Assembly (NCBI RefSeq): GCF_016127315.1
Contig: NZ_CP065997.1
Span: forward strand, 5,828,001-5,892,000
DNA: 64,000 nucleotides
Source of the DNA: Achromobacter deleyi
GTDB lineage: Bacteria; Pseudomonadota; Gammaproteobacteria; Burkholderiales; Burkholderiaceae_B
Reading direction: 5' to 3'
Shown here piece by piece: positions 1 to 10,894 of this stretch; position 1 is the stretch's first letter, and each line of letters begins with the position of its first letter. The notes under the pieces were generated by a model. The model was given only the letters and a program-made list of their open reading frames with translations, was not told where the DNA came from and made no database searches. A program made the position numbers and the translations under genes.

Positions 1-160
1 TTTCCTGGCCGCTGGCCGAAGCCAGGGTACCGATGCCACAGACCCGCAAGGGGTCTGCGCCAGCGGGCGCGCTGATGCGCCAGTCCATGCCCTGGGTATT
101 GGCGGCGCTCAACAGCGCTTCGAGCGTCGGCGCGCGGGCAAGATCCAGTAGAACCGGCAT
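1..160 (-). CDS. lpxD: UDP-3-O-acylglucosamine N-acyltransferase LpxD, N-terminal part (cut by window edge)
   Basis: Only the first 53 or so codons are present; the gene runs off the left edge. The ATG at 160 begins MPVLLDLARAPTLEALL and continues through a stretch resembling the start of the LpxD N-terminal uridine-binding domain, with the typical sequence RVCGIGTL ahead of where that domain continues. LpxD adds the second 3-hydroxyacyl chain to UDP-GlcNAc during lipid A synthesis in the cytoplasm. It lies 14 bp after skp on the same strand, the usual skp-lpxD order, which is a large part of the identification. The hexapeptide-repeat catalytic domain is outside the window. Confidence 0.75.
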   Translation of the reverse strand, partial: MPVLLDLARAPTLEALLSAANTQGMDWRISAPAGADPLRVCGIGTLASASGQE

Positions 161-174
161 ACGGCGACTGCAGC

Positions 175-735
175 TTACTTGCCCAGGCTCTGGATCACCT
201 TGTCGGTGATGTCGATGCGCGGGTTGACCGTGACGGCGTCCTGGATGATCAGGTCGTAGTTTTCCTGTTCAGCGATGCGCTTGATGGCCTCGTTGGCCTT
301 CGTCACGATGCTGGAAAACTCTTCGTTGCGGCGGCGGTTGAAGTCTTCCTGGAATTCGCGGCGCTTGCGCTGCAGGTCGGTATCCAGGTTCGACAGCTCG
401 CGCTGGCGCTTGACGCGGTCGGACTCGGACAGCACGGGCGCGTCCTTGTCGAATTTCTCGGCTTGCGAACGCAGGCTGGTGTTCAGACGCTGCAGTTCGT
501 CGTCACGCTTCTTGAATTCGGCTTCGATCTTGCTTTGCGCCGTCTTGGCCGGGCCGGACTCACGCAAGATCCGCTCGGTATTGACGAAGCCGATCTTGGT
601 GTTTTGAGCCTGAGCGGGCACCGCCGCGACGGAACCGAGAATGAGCGCACCCACCAGGGCAATGGAGCCGCCCAACTTGCCACGACGATTAACGCGCGGC
701 GAATTCGATGATTTAAGTGCGAAGTCAGACATCAT
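175..735 (-). CDS. skp: Periplasmic chaperone Skp/OmpH
   Basis: Encodes 186 residues, close to the family length. Residues 1-43 form a signal peptide with a long basic n-region, a hydrophobic core and an AQA cleavage site. The mature part begins NTKIGFVNTERIL, the typical OmpH start, and continues as a charged helical stretch rich in K, R, E and Q, matching the two coiled-coil arms that form Skp's cavity. Skp carries unfolded outer-membrane proteins across the periplasm to the BAM complex. Two adjacent ATG codons (735 and 732) are possible starts; an AAGGTGAG ribosome site precedes them. It sits between bamA and lpxD in the same operon. Confidence 0.93.
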   Translation of the reverse strand: MMSDFALKSSNSPRVNRRGKLGGSIALVGALILGSVAAVPAQAQNTKIGFVNTERILRESGPAKTAQSKIEAEFKKRDDELQRLNTSLRSQAEKFDKDAPVLSESDRVKRQRELSNLDTDLQRKRREFQEDFNRRRNEEFSSIVTKANEAIKRIAEQENYDLIIQDAVTVNPRIDITDKVIQSLGK

Positions 736-845
736 GAAAATCTCACCTTCCAGTAAGGCAAAGCCAAAGTATGTATTGTGCCACTAAACGGCAAGGGAGC
801 CGGACCAGGGGGTCCCTCCCTTGTTTTCAAGCGTAACGCCAGTGC

Positions 846-3191
846 TTAGAACCCGGTCCCGATCTGGAACTGGAAGCTCTGCTTGTCGTCGCCCGGCTTG
901 GCATTGAGCGGACGCGCGTACGACAGTTGCAGCGGGCCCATCGGCGACTGCCACGACAGGCCGATACCGGCCGAGAAACGCCAGCCGCACGGATCGTCGA
1001 CCTCGCTGCCCGGCTTGCCGTTGGTGCAAGACAGGCCGCTGCCCGCGCCCACCTGGCCCGCGTCGCTGAAGATGAACCAGCGCAGCGTGCGGTCCTTGGA
1101 CGCGCCCGGGAACGGCAGGTACAGCTGGGCGTTCGCCACGATGCGGCGCGAACCACCCAGGTAGTCGCCCGTGACCGGGTCGCGCGGACCCAGCGACGAA
1201 CCTTCGTAGCCGCGCACCGTGCCGATACCACCGGCGTACACGTCCTTGATGATCGGGTAGTCCTTGCCGCCGTAGCTCTGGCCCCAGTCGACCATGCCGT
1301 TCAGCGCCAGGGTGTACGAGCCGCCCAGCGGGATGAAGTACTGCTGCTGGCCGGTGAGCATGTAGTACTTCAGGTCGACCGTCGAGAAGTCGCTCTTCAA
1401 GCGGGTGTACGAACCCTTGGTCGGCGCCAGGGCGCTGTCGCGGGTGTCGTTGGACCAGCCGGCGGTGAAGATCACCGAGTTGGTCGCATCGCCGTACTGG
1501 TCGACGAAGTTGCGGTAGGCCAGCGGCGAATTCGAGAACAGATCGATCTGGTTGCGCTCGAGGTTGGCGCCCAGGAAGATCCGGTCGTATTCGGAGATCG
1601 GCACGCCGAAGTTCATGCCCAGGCCCATGGACTTGACGCGGTAGTCGCCGTCGTTGTTGTTCCAGGGCTCGGTCACGCGGTAGTACGCCGACGTGGTGCG
1701 GCTGATGCCGTCCTTGGTCCAGTACGGGTCGGTGTGCGACAGCACCACGGCGCGGTTGGATTTGCTGGTGTTCAACTGCAGCGTCAGGTTGGTGCCGCTG
1801 CCGAACACGTTGTCTTCGCTGATACCGGCCGACAGGATCGCTTTTTCAGACGAACCGTAGCCCACGCCCAGGTTGATCATGCCGGTGGGCTTTTCCTTCA
1901 CGTCGACGTTGACGTCGACCTGGTCGGGCGAACCCGGCACCGGATCGGTCTTGACGTTGACGTCGCTGAAGTAGCCCAGGCGGTCGACGCGGTCGCGCGA
2001 GGTCTTGATGTCCTTGGCGTCGTACCAGGCGGCTTCCTGCTGGCGCATTTCGCGGCGCACGACTTCGTCGCGCGTGCGGGTGTTGCCGCCGATCTGGATG
2101 CGGCGCACGTACACGCGGCGGCTCGGATCGACGTAGAACGTCAGGTCGGCCTCGTGCTTGGCGCGGTCCAGCTGCGGGTTCGGGTTGACGTTGGCGAACG
2201 CGTAGCCCAGTTCACCCAGGTAGTCGGTGATCGCCTTGGCCGAATCGTTGGCCTTGGCCGCCGAGAAGGTCTCGTCCGGCTTGATCTTGACGAGGTCGTT
2301 GATTTCCTTGTCCAGGCCGATCAGGTTGCCGGCCAGCTTGACGCTGCGCACCTTGTACGGCTCGCCTTCATGGACCGTGATGGTGATGCGGATGTCCTTG
2401 CGGTCGGGCGAGATCGTGACCTGGGGCGGCTCGACGGTGAATTCGAGGTAGCCGCGGTCCAGGTAGAACGAGCGCAGGCGCTCGAGGTCGCCCTCGAGCT
2501 TTTCGCGCGAGTACTTGTCGGTGTCGGTGTACCAGGTCAGCCAGCCCGGCGTGGTCAGCTTGAATTCGTCGAGCAGGTCGCTTTCAGAGAAGGCCTTGTT
2601 GCCGACGAAGCGGATTTCCTGGATGCGGGCGACCGAGCCTTCGAACACGTCGAAGCTCACGCCAACGCGGTTGCGCGGCAGCGGCGTGACGGTGGAGGTG
2701 ACCTCGACGCCGTACTTGCCCTTGGACAGATACTGCTGCTTGAGTTCGTATTCGGCGCGCTCGAGCATCGAGCGGTCGAAAATGCGGCCCTCGGCGAAAC
2801 CCACCTGCCCCAGCGACTTGGTGATGGCCTTGGAATCGAATTCGCGCATGCCGTTGAAATTCACGGATGCAATCGTCGGACGTTCCTGGACCACCACGAC
2901 CACGACATTATTGTCGGTCTGGATCTGCACGTCGGTGAAAAACCCCGTGCCGTACAGGCGGCGCACGGCCTCGGTGGCTTCTTCCTCGGTGAATTTCTCA
3001 CCGACCTTGACGGGCAGATAACCGAACACGGTGCCCGCGTCGGTTCGCTGGATCCCCTCTACGCGGATATCCCGCACGACAAAAGGGTCGAAGGCGTGAG
3101 CCATGCCTGGCAGCAGCAATGCGGCGATCAGACTCGGCACTATGCCCGGCAGTACACCCTTTTTGTGATGAAACATCCGGCGAAAAGACAT
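846..3191 (-). CDS. bamA: Outer-membrane assembly factor BamA
   Basis: Encodes 781 residues from the ATG at 3191. A TTG eight codons upstream is also open, but the ATG gives a better signal peptide (residues 1-33, cut after AHA). Residues from about 34 to 430 contain five POTRA repeats, beginning FVVRDIRVEGIQRT. The rest is a 16-strand Omp85 barrel with the conserved loop-6 motif VRGYEGSSLGPRD. The last residue is phenylalanine (FQIGTGF), the outer-membrane insertion signature. BamA is the central subunit of the BAM machine that inserts barrel proteins. It lies between rseP and skp. A 756-codon open frame on the opposite strand is a GC-driven shadow. Confidence 0.96.
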   Translation of the reverse strand: MSFRRMFHHKKGVLPGIVPSLIAALLLPGMAHAFDPFVVRDIRVEGIQRTDAGTVFGYLPVKVGEKFTEEEATEAVRRLYGTGFFTDVQIQTDNNVVVVVVQERPTIASVNFNGMREFDSKAITKSLGQVGFAEGRIFDRSMLERAEYELKQQYLSKGKYGVEVTSTVTPLPRNRVGVSFDVFEGSVARIQEIRFVGNKAFSESDLLDEFKLTTPGWLTWYTDTDKYSREKLEGDLERLRSFYLDRGYLEFTVEPPQVTISPDRKDIRITITVHEGEPYKVRSVKLAGNLIGLDKEINDLVKIKPDETFSAAKANDSAKAITDYLGELGYAFANVNPNPQLDRAKHEADLTFYVDPSRRVYVRRIQIGGNTRTRDEVVRREMRQQEAAWYDAKDIKTSRDRVDRLGYFSDVNVKTDPVPGSPDQVDVNVDVKEKPTGMINLGVGYGSSEKAILSAGISEDNVFGSGTNLTLQLNTSKSNRAVVLSHTDPYWTKDGISRTTSAYYRVTEPWNNNDGDYRVKSMGLGMNFGVPISEYDRIFLGANLERNQIDLFSNSPLAYRNFVDQYGDATNSVIFTAGWSNDTRDSALAPTKGSYTRLKSDFSTVDLKYYMLTGQQQYFIPLGGSYTLALNGMVDWGQSYGGKDYPIIKDVYAGGIGTVRGYEGSSLGPRDPVTGDYLGGSRRIVANAQLYLPFPGASKDRTLRWFIFSDAGQVGAGSGLSCTNGKPGSEVDDPCGWRFSAGIGLSWQSPMGPLQLSYARPLNAKPGDDKQSFQFQIGTGF

Positions 3192-3244
3192 CCTTGAGTA
3201 TCCTCGGTCGTGCAAATGGCGGGGGATTTTATGCTAATTGGCGC

Positions 3245-4576
3245 TTAAGTGAACAAGCGCGTGAAATCATTGAACAACGCAAGCCCCATCAGGCTTGCCA
3301 ATAAACCAATGCCTGCGCGCTGTCCGATATCGATCCACCGTGCGGGCGGCGGACTGCCCCGCACAATTTCGACGAGATAGTACAGCAGATGGCCACCATC
3401 CAGCATAGGAATGGGAAGCAAATTTAGTACGCCCAGGCTGATACTGATCAACGCGATATAGGCGATATACGCAACAATGCCGATCCGGGCGGTCTGGCCG
3501 GCATAATCGGCGATCGTGACCGGGCCGCTGACGTTGCGCCAGGAAACGTCGCCCGTGACCATGCGGCCCATCATGCGCAGCGAAAACAGGGCGGTGTCCC
3601 AGGTGCGGACGGCGCCGCGCCAGAGGCTGTCGAAGACGCCATAGCGCACCGTCACCGTGGCCACGTCGCCGCCCAGCTGGACGCCGAGTCGGCCGACGAC
3701 CTGGCCATTGACCGTTTCGGCGCGCGGCGTGGCATTCAGGGTGATCTGGGCGCCGTCGCGCACCAGCGTCAGCGCCAGCGCCTTGCCCGCGCTTTCCTGG
3801 ATCTGCTGGACGAGCTTGCCGGTATCCGGGGTGGGCTGGCCATTGACGGCCACGATCAGGTCGCCCGGGCGCAGGCCGGCCGCCTGCCCTTCGCCGCCGT
3901 CGTTGACGACGCGCACGGCGGGCTTGGGCCGGACCAGGCTGATGCCGGCGGCCAGCAGCGGATCGCCGCCGGCCGGGTCCATGGCATTGGCCGGCAGGGT
4001 CACTTCGCGCTGCTGCGAGCCGCCGCCGGGCGTGGCGACTTCGATCTGGGTACGGCCGCCAGTGGCCATCACGTCCATCAGGCGCCAGCGGGCGTCGGGC
4101 CAGGACACGACTTCCTGGCCGTCGATGGACAGGATGCGGTCGCCCGCGGCCAGGCCGGCGCGCGCGGCGGGCGTCCCGGCCTCGGGCTGGGCGACGACGG
4201 CCACCGGTTCTTCGGTGCCCGCCATGTTCAGGCCGGCATACAGGAAGACCGCGAGGATGAGATTGAAAATGGGACCAGCGGCAACGATGGCGATGCGCTT
4301 GCCGACGGATTTGTTGTTGAAGGCGCCCGCCGCTTCGGCCGGGCTGGCGCCGACCGGGGCATCGTCCTGCATCTTGACGTAGCCGCCCAGCGGCAAGGCC
4401 GACAGGGCCCATTCGGTGCCATGGCGGTCGGTACGGCGCAGGACCACCTTGCCGAAGCCGACGGAGAAGCGCAGCACCTTGACGCCGCACAGCCGCGCCA
4501 CCCAATAGTGCCCCAACTCATGGAAAATGATCAGGGAGCCAAGCGCGACGGCAAAGGCCAGCAGGGTGAAAAGCAT
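3245..4576 (-). CDS. rseP: Site-2 intramembrane metalloprotease RseP
   Basis: Encodes 443 residues, normal for the family. The zinc motif HELGH is at residues 19-23 in the first membrane segment, and the second metal-site motif LDG is at 392-394 in a C-terminal membrane helix (NLLPIPMLDGGH). Two PDZ domains lie between them in the periplasm, recognisable from ARAGLAAGDRILSIDG and AAGLRPGDLIVAVNG. RseP cleaves anti-sigma-E factors after an initial DegS-type cut and removes leftover signal peptides. It sits between dxr and bamA, the usual order in proteobacteria, so the envelope-stress protease is expressed with the machinery it monitors. Confidence 0.96.
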   Translation of the reverse strand: MLFTLLAFAVALGSLIIFHELGHYWVARLCGVKVLRFSVGFGKVVLRRTDRHGTEWALSALPLGGYVKMQDDAPVGASPAEAAGAFNNKSVGKRIAIVAAGPIFNLILAVFLYAGLNMAGTEEPVAVVAQPEAGTPAARAGLAAGDRILSIDGQEVVSWPDARWRLMDVMATGGRTQIEVATPGGGSQQREVTLPANAMDPAGGDPLLAAGISLVRPKPAVRVVNDGGEGQAAGLRPGDLIVAVNGQPTPDTGKLVQQIQESAGKALALTLVRDGAQITLNATPRAETVNGQVVGRLGVQLGGDVATVTVRYGVFDSLWRGAVRTWDTALFSLRMMGRMVTGDVSWRNVSGPVTIADYAGQTARIGIVAYIAYIALISISLGVLNLLPIPMLDGGHLLYYLVEIVRGSPPPARWIDIGQRAGIGLLASLMGLALFNDFTRLFT

Positions 4577-4646
4577 CAGGGTCAGGAAATCAAGGAATCA
4601 ACGCAGGGGATGAACGGCGCACGGTGCGGGAACGGTCCGTGCGCCA

Positions 4647-5846
4647 TCACGCCAGGCCGAGATTGCCGGCGTAAACGCGCGCGGCGGCATCCAGCGCCAG
4701 CACATCGTCAAGACTGTTGAGCGTAACAGATGATTGCCCCCCCTGCCACTCCAGGGTCGCCTCGATAACCCGCGGTATCCAGGTATACCCCAGGCGGCCC
4801 GCCAGGAAGGCTTCCACCGCCACCTCGTTGGCGGCGTTCAGGGCGATGCACGCGCCCTGCCCGGCCCGCAGCGCCGCGAACGCCAGCGCCAGGCACGGGA
4901 ATCGCGCCAGGTCCGGCTTTTCGAAGTCGAGCCGGCCCAGGCGGGTCAGGTCCAATGGCCCCACGCCGCTGTCCAGGCGTTCGGGAAAGCCCAGGCCGTA
5001 GGAGATCGGCGTGCGCATGTCGGGCTGGCCCAGCTGCGCCAGGATCGACCCGTCGTCATATTCGACCATGGAGTGGATCACGCTCTGCGGATGCACCACG
5101 ACCTCGATGCGGTCGGCCGGCATGGCGAACAGCCAGTGCGCCTCGATCACCTCCAGGCCCTTGTTCAGCATGGTGGCGGAATCGACCGAGATCTTGCGGC
5201 CCATGCTCCAGTTCGGGTGGGCGCAGGCCTGGGCCGGCGTCACCTCGTGCAGGTCTTCCAGGTCGCGGCCGCGGAACGGGCCGCCGGAGGCGGTCAGCAG
5301 CAGCCGGCGCACGCCCGGCGCCGGCGCATCCGGCGCCCCGGCCCGGCCGCCATGCGGCAGGCACTGGAAAATCGCATTGTGTTCGCTGTCGATCGGCAGC
5401 AATTCGGCGCCGTTGTCGCGAATTGCCTGCATGAACAGGGAACCTGCGGCGACCAGGGCTTCCTTGTTGGCCAGCAAGACCCGCTTGCCGGCGCGCGCCG
5501 CCGCCAGGGCCGCGGGCAGGCCGGCAGCGCCGACGATGGCCGCCATGACCGCATCGCACTGCGCGTCGGCCGCCGTGTCGGCCAGGGCCCGCGCGCCGAC
5601 CCGGATATCCGGCGCGGCCTGGCCGGCCGGCCAGGCCGCCAAGAACTTGTCACGCGCCTTGCCGTCGGGCACCACCACCACCGCGGCTTGGCTGGCCAGC
5701 GCCTGCTCGGCCAGCCGCTCCATGCGGCTGTAGGCGGACAGGGCATACACCGCCAGGCGGTCCGGATGGCGCGCGATCACGTCCAGCGTGCTCTCGCCAA
5801 TCGAGCCGGTCGATCCCAGCACCACGACGCGTTGAAAAGCCGTCAA
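4647..5846 (-). CDS. dxr: 1-deoxy-D-xylulose 5-phosphate reductoisomerase
   Basis: Encodes 399 residues. The NADPH loop GSTGSIG is at residues 11-17. The metal and substrate motifs [23 protein letters not shown] and [21 protein letters not shown] are all intact. Dxr converts DXP to methylerythritol phosphate, the first committed step of non-mevalonate isoprenoid synthesis, and is the target of fosmidomycin. Its start overlaps the cdsA stop by 4 bp, so translation is probably coupled. The pathway feeds UppS two genes upstream, which makes the undecaprenyl carrier. Confidence 0.96.
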   Translation of the reverse strand: MTAFQRVVVLGSTGSIGESTLDVIARHPDRLAVYALSAYSRMERLAEQALASQAAVVVVPDGKARDKFLAAWPAGQAAPDIRVGARALADTAADAQCDAVMAAIVGAAGLPAALAAARAGKRVLLANKEALVAAGSLFMQAIRDNGAELLPIDSEHNAIFQCLPHGGRAGAPDAPAPGVRRLLLTASGGPFRGRDLEDLHEVTPAQACAHPNWSMGRKISVDSATMLNKGLEVIEAHWLFAMPADRIEVVVHPQSVIHSMVEYDDGSILAQLGQPDMRTPISYGLGFPERLDSGVGPLDLTRLGRLDFEKPDLARFPCLALAFAALRAGQGACIALNAANEVAVEAFLAGRLGYTWIPRVIEATLEWQGGQSSVTLNSLDDVLALDAAARVYAGNLGLA

Positions 5847-6700
5847 AACAACACTCCAGACAAGATTAGCGCCAACGGCGCGACCGGCAGGATCGCGTCG
5901 ATACGGTCATAGACCCCGCCGTGGCCCGGCAGCAGCGCGCTGGAATCCTTGCGGCCCGCGCGGCGCTTGAGCAACGACTCGAACAGGTCGCCGATGATGG
6001 ACAGCACGCCCAGCAGCGCGGCGATCGGCAGCGCCAGCCAGAACGACCAGTGCGCCACCAGCGCGTGGCCGAAGGTGCCGTCCCACAAGCTCGACAGGCC
6101 GATCCAGATGACCGCGCCCAGCACGCCGGCGACCGCGCCGGCCACCGTCTTGCCGGGGCTGACCCGCGGCGCCAGTTTACGCTTCCCGAACGCGCGGCCG
6201 GCGAAATAGGCGGCGATATCGGCGACCCACACCAGGGCCAGCAGCGACACCACGAAGGCGGCGCCGCGCGCCATGAACATCTGCGCCAGCACCGCCCAGG
6301 CGGTGAACGCGGCGGGCACCGAAAACAGCGACCACGCCAGGCTCGCCGGCGCGGCGTCCGAACGGCCGCGCACGACCGCGGCGGTGGCGCCGAACAGCCA
6401 GACCACGGCGACCAGCGGCGCGGCGTAGCGCAGGATCCAGGACGGATCCGCGATGCCATCGCGCTGGCCCGACAGCCAGGCCGACGCCAGGGCCAGCATG
6501 GCCGCGAACAACAGGATGGGAATGCCCGCGGCGATCACGGGCGAAGGCGGTTGCGGCAGCGTCAGGCGCAGCCACTCCCAATTGGCGCAGGCAGCCGCCA
6601 GCGCCAGCAGCGCCACGAACCACCAGGGATTGGCGCTCATCATCGCGGCCGCCAGGACGGCGAGCAGGACGATGGCGGTAACGATACGCTGGCCCAACAT
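5843..6700 (-). CDS. cdsA: Phosphatidate cytidylyltransferase (CDP-diglyceride synthase)
   Basis: Encodes 285 residues from the ATG at 6700, which has a GAGGAG ribosome site just upstream. A GTG nine codons earlier is also open but is less well placed. The protein has about eight hydrophobic segments and ends in the CDP-diglyceride synthase signature: [18 protein letters not shown] followed by VYDRID (about residues 245-268). The enzyme makes CDP-diacylglycerol from phosphatidate and CTP in the inner membrane, the precursor of all phospholipids here. It lies between uppS and dxr. Confidence 0.95.
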   Translation of the reverse strand: MLGQRIVTAIVLLAVLAAAMMSANPWWFVALLALAAACANWEWLRLTLPQPPSPVIAAGIPILLFAAMLALASAWLSGQRDGIADPSWILRYAAPLVAVVWLFGATAAVVRGRSDAAPASLAWSLFSVPAAFTAWAVLAQMFMARGAAFVVSLLALVWVADIAAYFAGRAFGKRKLAPRVSPGKTVAGAVAGVLGAVIWIGLSSLWDGTFGHALVAHWSFWLALPIAALLGVLSIIGDLFESLLKRRAGRKDSSALLPGHGGVYDRIDAILPVAPLALILSGVLF

Positions 6701-6764
6701 GGTGACGATCTCCTCGGGTCGGCCCACAGCCGCCGCGCGCGGGGCGCGGCGGGCCGCAGCCGGA

Positions 6765-7529
6765 CTATTTTTCGCCGATCTCGGTGAGCTGGGCGCTGGT
6801 GCGGCCGAAACGGCGCTCGCGCGTCCGGTACCAATCGAACGCCTGGCGCAGCTCGTCGGCGCCGAAATCCGGCCAGTAGCGGTCGGTGAAGTAGAACTCC
6901 GCGTACGCCATCTGCCAGATCAGGAAATTGGAAATGCGCTGCTCGCCGCCGGTGCGGATGAACAGATCGGGCTCGGGCGCCCAGGACATGGAAAGATGCC
7001 GCGCCAGCCGTGCTTCGTCGACCAGTTGCGGTTGCGTCGCCAGGGCCGGCTCGGCCGCCAGCATGGCGCGGGTGGCCTGCAGGATGTCCCAGCGGCCGCC
7101 GTAGTTGGCCGCCACCGTGAGGTGCAGGCGATCATTGTGGGCGGTGCGGGCCTGCGCGGCGAAGATCAGTTCCTGCAGGCGCGGCTCGAACGCGGACAGG
7201 TCACCGATGACGTGCAGGCGCACGCCCTGCTCTTCCAGCTTGCCGACTTCGCGCTCCAGCGCCTGCACGAACAGGCGCATCAGCAGCGACACTTCCTCGG
7301 CGGGCCGGCGCCAGTTCTCGGAACTGAAGGCGAACAGCGTCAGATAGCGCACGCCCGCCCGGCCGCAGGCCTCGACCACGCGACGCACCGCCTGCACACC
7401 CTTGGCATGTCCGGCCGTGCGCGGCAACAGCCGCCGCGTCGCCCATCTGCCGTTGCCATCCATGATGATGGCCACGTGCTCCGGGATGTCGCGGGTATCG
7501 GGAACCGCCTGGGTAGAACTGGTTGCCAT
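6765..7529 (-). CDS. uppS: Undecaprenyl diphosphate synthase (cis-prenyltransferase)
   Basis: Encodes 254 residues from the ATG at 7529; the open frame extends 23 codons further upstream but that stretch looks non-coding. The P-loop motif IIMDGNGRW carries the catalytic Asp24, and the C-terminal substrate region [15 protein letters not shown] followed by [13 protein letters not shown] is complete. UppS condenses eight isopentenyl diphosphates onto farnesyl diphosphate to give the C55 lipid carrier for peptidoglycan and O-antigen. It lies 64 bp upstream of cdsA and 166 bp downstream of frr, so a separate promoter in that gap is possible. Confidence 0.95.
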   Translation of the reverse strand: MATSSTQAVPDTRDIPEHVAIIMDGNGRWATRRLLPRTAGHAKGVQAVRRVVEACGRAGVRYLTLFAFSSENWRRPAEEVSLLMRLFVQALEREVGKLEEQGVRLHVIGDLSAFEPRLQELIFAAQARTAHNDRLHLTVAANYGGRWDILQATRAMLAAEPALATQPQLVDEARLARHLSMSWAPEPDLFIRTGGEQRISNFLIWQMAYAEFYFTDRYWPDFGADELRQAFDWYRTRERRFGRTSAQLTEIGEK

Positions 7530-7695
7530 GGGTCTGGGGAGCGCCGTCGACCGGCGTAAAACAGGGAATACGGGGAAAAACCCGCGCCGTCGATCCACCG
7601 CTGCGTCAGTGTGCTGCGAAGCAATGGATAGGACGGCGCGAAGGCAAAAATCCTGGCGCCGGGGCGGCTGACTGCCCGCTCCGGCCCTGCAAGGA

Positions 7696-8256
7696 TTATA
7701 CGGTCATGATTTCCGCTTCTTTCTGCGTGACCATCTTGTCGATGTCGGCCACGTTGCGGTCCGTCAGCTTCTGGACGTCGTCCTGGGCGCGACGCTCGTC
7801 GTCCTCGGAGATTTCCTTGTCCTTGACCAGCTTCTTGAGCGTGTCGTTGGCTTCGCGGCGCAGGTTGCGCACGGCCACCTTGGCGTCCTCGCCTTCGCTA
7901 CGCACGACCTTGGTCAGGTCGCGGCGACGCTCTTCCGTCAGCGCCGGCATCGGCACGCGGATGCTGTCGCCCAGCGACATGGGATTCAGGCCCAGGTCCG
8001 ATTCGCGGATGGCCTTCTCGATCGCGGCGGCCATGCTCTTTTCGTAGGGCTGGACGCTGATGGTGCGCGCGTCGATCAGGTTCACGTTGCCGACCTGGCT
8101 GATCGGCACGGGCGAACCGTAGTACTCGACCTGCACGTGGTCCAGGATGCCGGTGTGGGCGCGGCCCGTGCGGATCTTGGCCAGGTTGGTCTTGAGCGTG
8201 TCAAGCGACTTGGCCATCCTGGCTTCGGCGGATTTGCGGATTTCTGCGACGCTCAT
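7696..8256 (-). CDS. frr: Ribosome recycling factor
   Basis: Encodes 186 residues, almost exactly the family length (185). The N-terminus [19 protein letters not shown] and the segment [13 protein letters not shown], followed by [10 protein letters not shown], are diagnostic. The long helices of domain I are highly charged. RRF acts with EF-G to split post-termination ribosomes. An AAGGAAT ribosome site precedes the ATG. It is separated from pyrH by only 15 bp and is surely cotranscribed. Confidence 0.97.
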   Translation of the reverse strand: MSVAEIRKSAEARMAKSLDTLKTNLAKIRTGRAHTGILDHVQVEYYGSPVPISQVGNVNLIDARTISVQPYEKSMAAAIEKAIRESDLGLNPMSLGDSIRVPMPALTEERRRDLTKVVRSEGEDAKVAVRNLRREANDTLKKLVKDKEISEDDERRAQDDVQKLTDRNVADIDKMVTQKEAEIMTV

Positions 8257-8271
8257 GGATATTCCTTTTCT

Positions 8272-9021
<750 letters not shown>

Positions 9022-9035
9022 TTAAGACAAGAAAT

Positions 9036-9066
9036 AGGCCGGACTAGAATAATCTAGCGCCGGCCT
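9036..9066 (-). terminator. Stem-loop between tsf and pyrH
   Basis: Two stacked arms form a long hairpin: AGGCCGG (9036-9042) with CCGGCCT (9060-9066), and inside it CTAGA (9044-9048) with TCTAG (9053-9057), around an ATAA loop. On the minus strand it is followed by a T-rich stretch. This fits an intrinsic terminator, probably partial because pyrH-frr follow on the same strand with only a short leader. Confidence 0.55.
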
Positions 9067-9084
9067 CTAAGCACTACCCTGAGA

Positions 9085-9963
9085 TCAGGCGCGGCCGGCG
9101 GCGGCGGCGGCAACCTCAGCGGCGAAGTCGCTGGTCTTCTTCTCGATACCTTCGCCGACGACGAACAGCACGAACTTGGTGATCGAGGCGCCCTTGGCCT
9201 TGAGCATCTGTTCGACCGTGTTCTTGTCGTCCTTGACGAACGGTTGCGACATCAGCGTCACTTCCTTCAGGAACTTCTGCACCGAGCCTTCGACCATCTT
9301 GGCGACGATTTCAGCCGGCTTGCCCGATTCGGCGGCCTTCTGTTCGGCGACCGAGCGTTCGGCGGCGATGTCGGCCGGGTTCACGCCGTCGGCGTTCAGG
9401 GCCTTCGGCTTGGTCGCGGCGATGTGCATCGCCAGGTCCTTGCCCACTTCCTCGGCGCCGGCGTATTCCACCAGCACGCCGATCTTGCCGCCGTGCACGT
9501 AGCTGGCCAGCGCGTTCGGGGTCTGGATGCGCTCGAAGCGGCGGATCGAGATGTTTTCGCCGATCTTGCCGATCAGGGCGGTACGGGTCGATTCGATGGT
9601 GCCTTCACCGTAGGGCAGCGCCGACAGGGCGGCCACATCGGCGGGGTTCTGCGTGGCGACCAGCTCGGCCAGCTTGTTGACGAAAGCGACGAAGTCGTCG
9701 TTCTTGGCAACGAAGTCGGTTTCGCAGTTCACTTCGATGACGGCGCCTTGCTTGGCGTCGGCCGAGATGAACAGGCCGATCAGGCCTTCGGCGGTGACGC
9801 GGGCGGCAGCCTTGCTGGCCTTGTTGCCCAGCTTGACGCGCAGGATTTCTTCAGCGCGGGCCAGGTCGCCTTCGGCTTCCGTCAGGGCCTTCTTGCACTC
9901 CATCATGGGCGCATCGGTCTTCTCGCGCAGTTCCTTGACCAGGGCGGCGGTAATTTCAGCCAT
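9085..9963 (-). CDS. tsf: Translation elongation factor Ts
   Basis: Encodes 292 residues from the ATG at 9963 ([20 protein letters not shown]), the conserved EF-Ts N-terminus. The open frame extends 43 codons upstream through the rpsB-tsf spacer, but that part is not protein-like. The [12 protein letters not shown] element that contacts EF-Tu is intact. EF-Ts is the nucleotide exchange factor for EF-Tu. It follows rpsB with a 181-bp spacer that contains a hairpin, a layout also seen in E. coli, where expression of the two genes is set separately. Confidence 0.97.
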   Translation of the reverse strand: MAEITAALVKELREKTDAPMMECKKALTEAEGDLARAEEILRVKLGNKASKAAARVTAEGLIGLFISADAKQGAVIEVNCETDFVAKNDDFVAFVNKLAELVATQNPADVAALSALPYGEGTIESTRTALIGKIGENISIRRFERIQTPNALASYVHGGKIGVLVEYAGAEEVGKDLAMHIAATKPKALNADGVNPADIAAERSVAEQKAAESGKPAEIVAKMVEGSVQKFLKEVTLMSQPFVKDDKNTVEQMLKAKGASITKFVLFVVGEGIEKKTSDFAAEVAAAAAGRA

Positions 9964-9987
9964 GTTAGCTCCAAATTTTGCTAAGAC

Positions 9988-10009
9988 ATGCCCCGGCGGG
10001 CCGGGGCAT
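9988..10009 (-). terminator. Perfect hairpin in the rpsB-tsf spacer (attenuator candidate)
   Basis: A 9-bp perfect inverted repeat, ATGCCCCGG and CCGGGGCAT with a 4-base loop, lies 25 bp before the tsf start. On the minus strand it is followed by a modest A/T-rich stretch rather than a clean T-run. It may act as a partial terminator or RNA-processing or stability element that lowers tsf relative to rpsB. Confidence 0.45.
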
Positions 10010-10144
10010 TGGTGTGATTCGATGAGACGTCCGCAAGCTGCGGATGAGGAAGATGGGAGCCCACCTTCGCACTGCCGGCGAGGCGGGGGCACGCCGCATT
10101 CCGCGACCGCCCCCAGACACTAACCGCCGGACATGACAGCAGGC

Positions 10145-10894
10145 TTAGGCCTGGTTGTCCTGCACTTCGACGAACTCTTCCTGACCTTCACCGATTTCTT
10201 CGACCAGACCGTTCAGGTTCTGTTCGCGGCCTTCCAGCACGGCGTCGGCGATGCCCTTGGCGTACAGCGCGATGGCCTTGGCCGAGTCGTCGTTGCCGGG
10301 GATCACGTAGTCGATGCCGTCGGGCGAGTGGTTGGTGTCAACCACGGCGACCACGGGGATGCCCAGGGTCTTGGCTTCGGCGATGGCGATCTTGTGGTAG
10401 CCGACGTCGATCACGAACATGGCATCGGGCAGGCCGTTCATGTCCTTGATGCCGCCGATCGACTTGTTCAGCTTGTCCAGTTCGCGTTGGAACAGCAGGC
10501 CTTCCTTCTTGATCATGCGCTCGGCGCCGCCTTCGGCGACCACGGCTTCCATGTCCTTCAGGCGCTTGACCGAGGTCTTGACCGTCTTGAAGTTGGTCAG
10601 CATGCCGCCGAGCCAGCGGGCGTCGACGAAGGGCATGCCGCAACGGGCGGCTTCGGAAGCGACCAGCTCGCGGGCAGCGCGCTTGGTGCCGACGAACAGG
10701 ATGTTGCCACCGCGAGCAGCCAGCTGCTTCACGAACTTGGTGGCTTCCTGGTACTTATCAACCGTCTTTTCCAGGTTGATGATGTGAATCTTGTTGCGAT
10801 GGCCGAAGATGAAGGGGGCCATCTTGGGGTTCCAGTAGCGGGTCTGGTGACCAAAGTGGACACCCGCTTCCAGCATTTCGCGCATCAAAGACAT
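10145..10894 (-). CDS. rpsB: 30S ribosomal protein S2
   Basis: Encodes 249 residues from the ATG at 10894 ([21 protein letters not shown]); an ATG four codons upstream is open, but the ribosome site TTGGAG suits 10894. Motifs [27 protein letters not shown] and [20 protein letters not shown] are those of S2. The C-terminus is acidic, as is usual for the family. It is the first gene of the minus-strand rpsB-to-lpxD operon. S2 often represses its own mRNA; the long leader region upstream is a plausible place for this. Confidence 0.97.
   Translation of the reverse strand: MSLMREMLEAGVHFGHQTRYWNPKMAPFIFGHRNKIHIINLEKTVDKYQEATKFVKQLAARGGNILFVGTKRAARELVASEAARCGMPFVDARWLGGMLTNFKTVKTSVKRLKDMEAVVAEGGAERMIKKEGLLFQRELDKLNKSIGGIKDMNGLPDAMFVIDVGYHKIAIAEAKTLGIPVVAVVDTNHSPDGIDYVIPGNDDSAKAIALYAKGIADAVLEGREQNLNGLVEEIGEGQEEFVEVQDNQA

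Noticed and set aside
927..3197. A 756-codon open frame antisense to bamA
   Set aside because: It is exactly opposite the strongly conserved bamA, has no recognisable domain, and its composition (A, V, D, R, H) is that expected of an antisense frame in GC-rich DNA.
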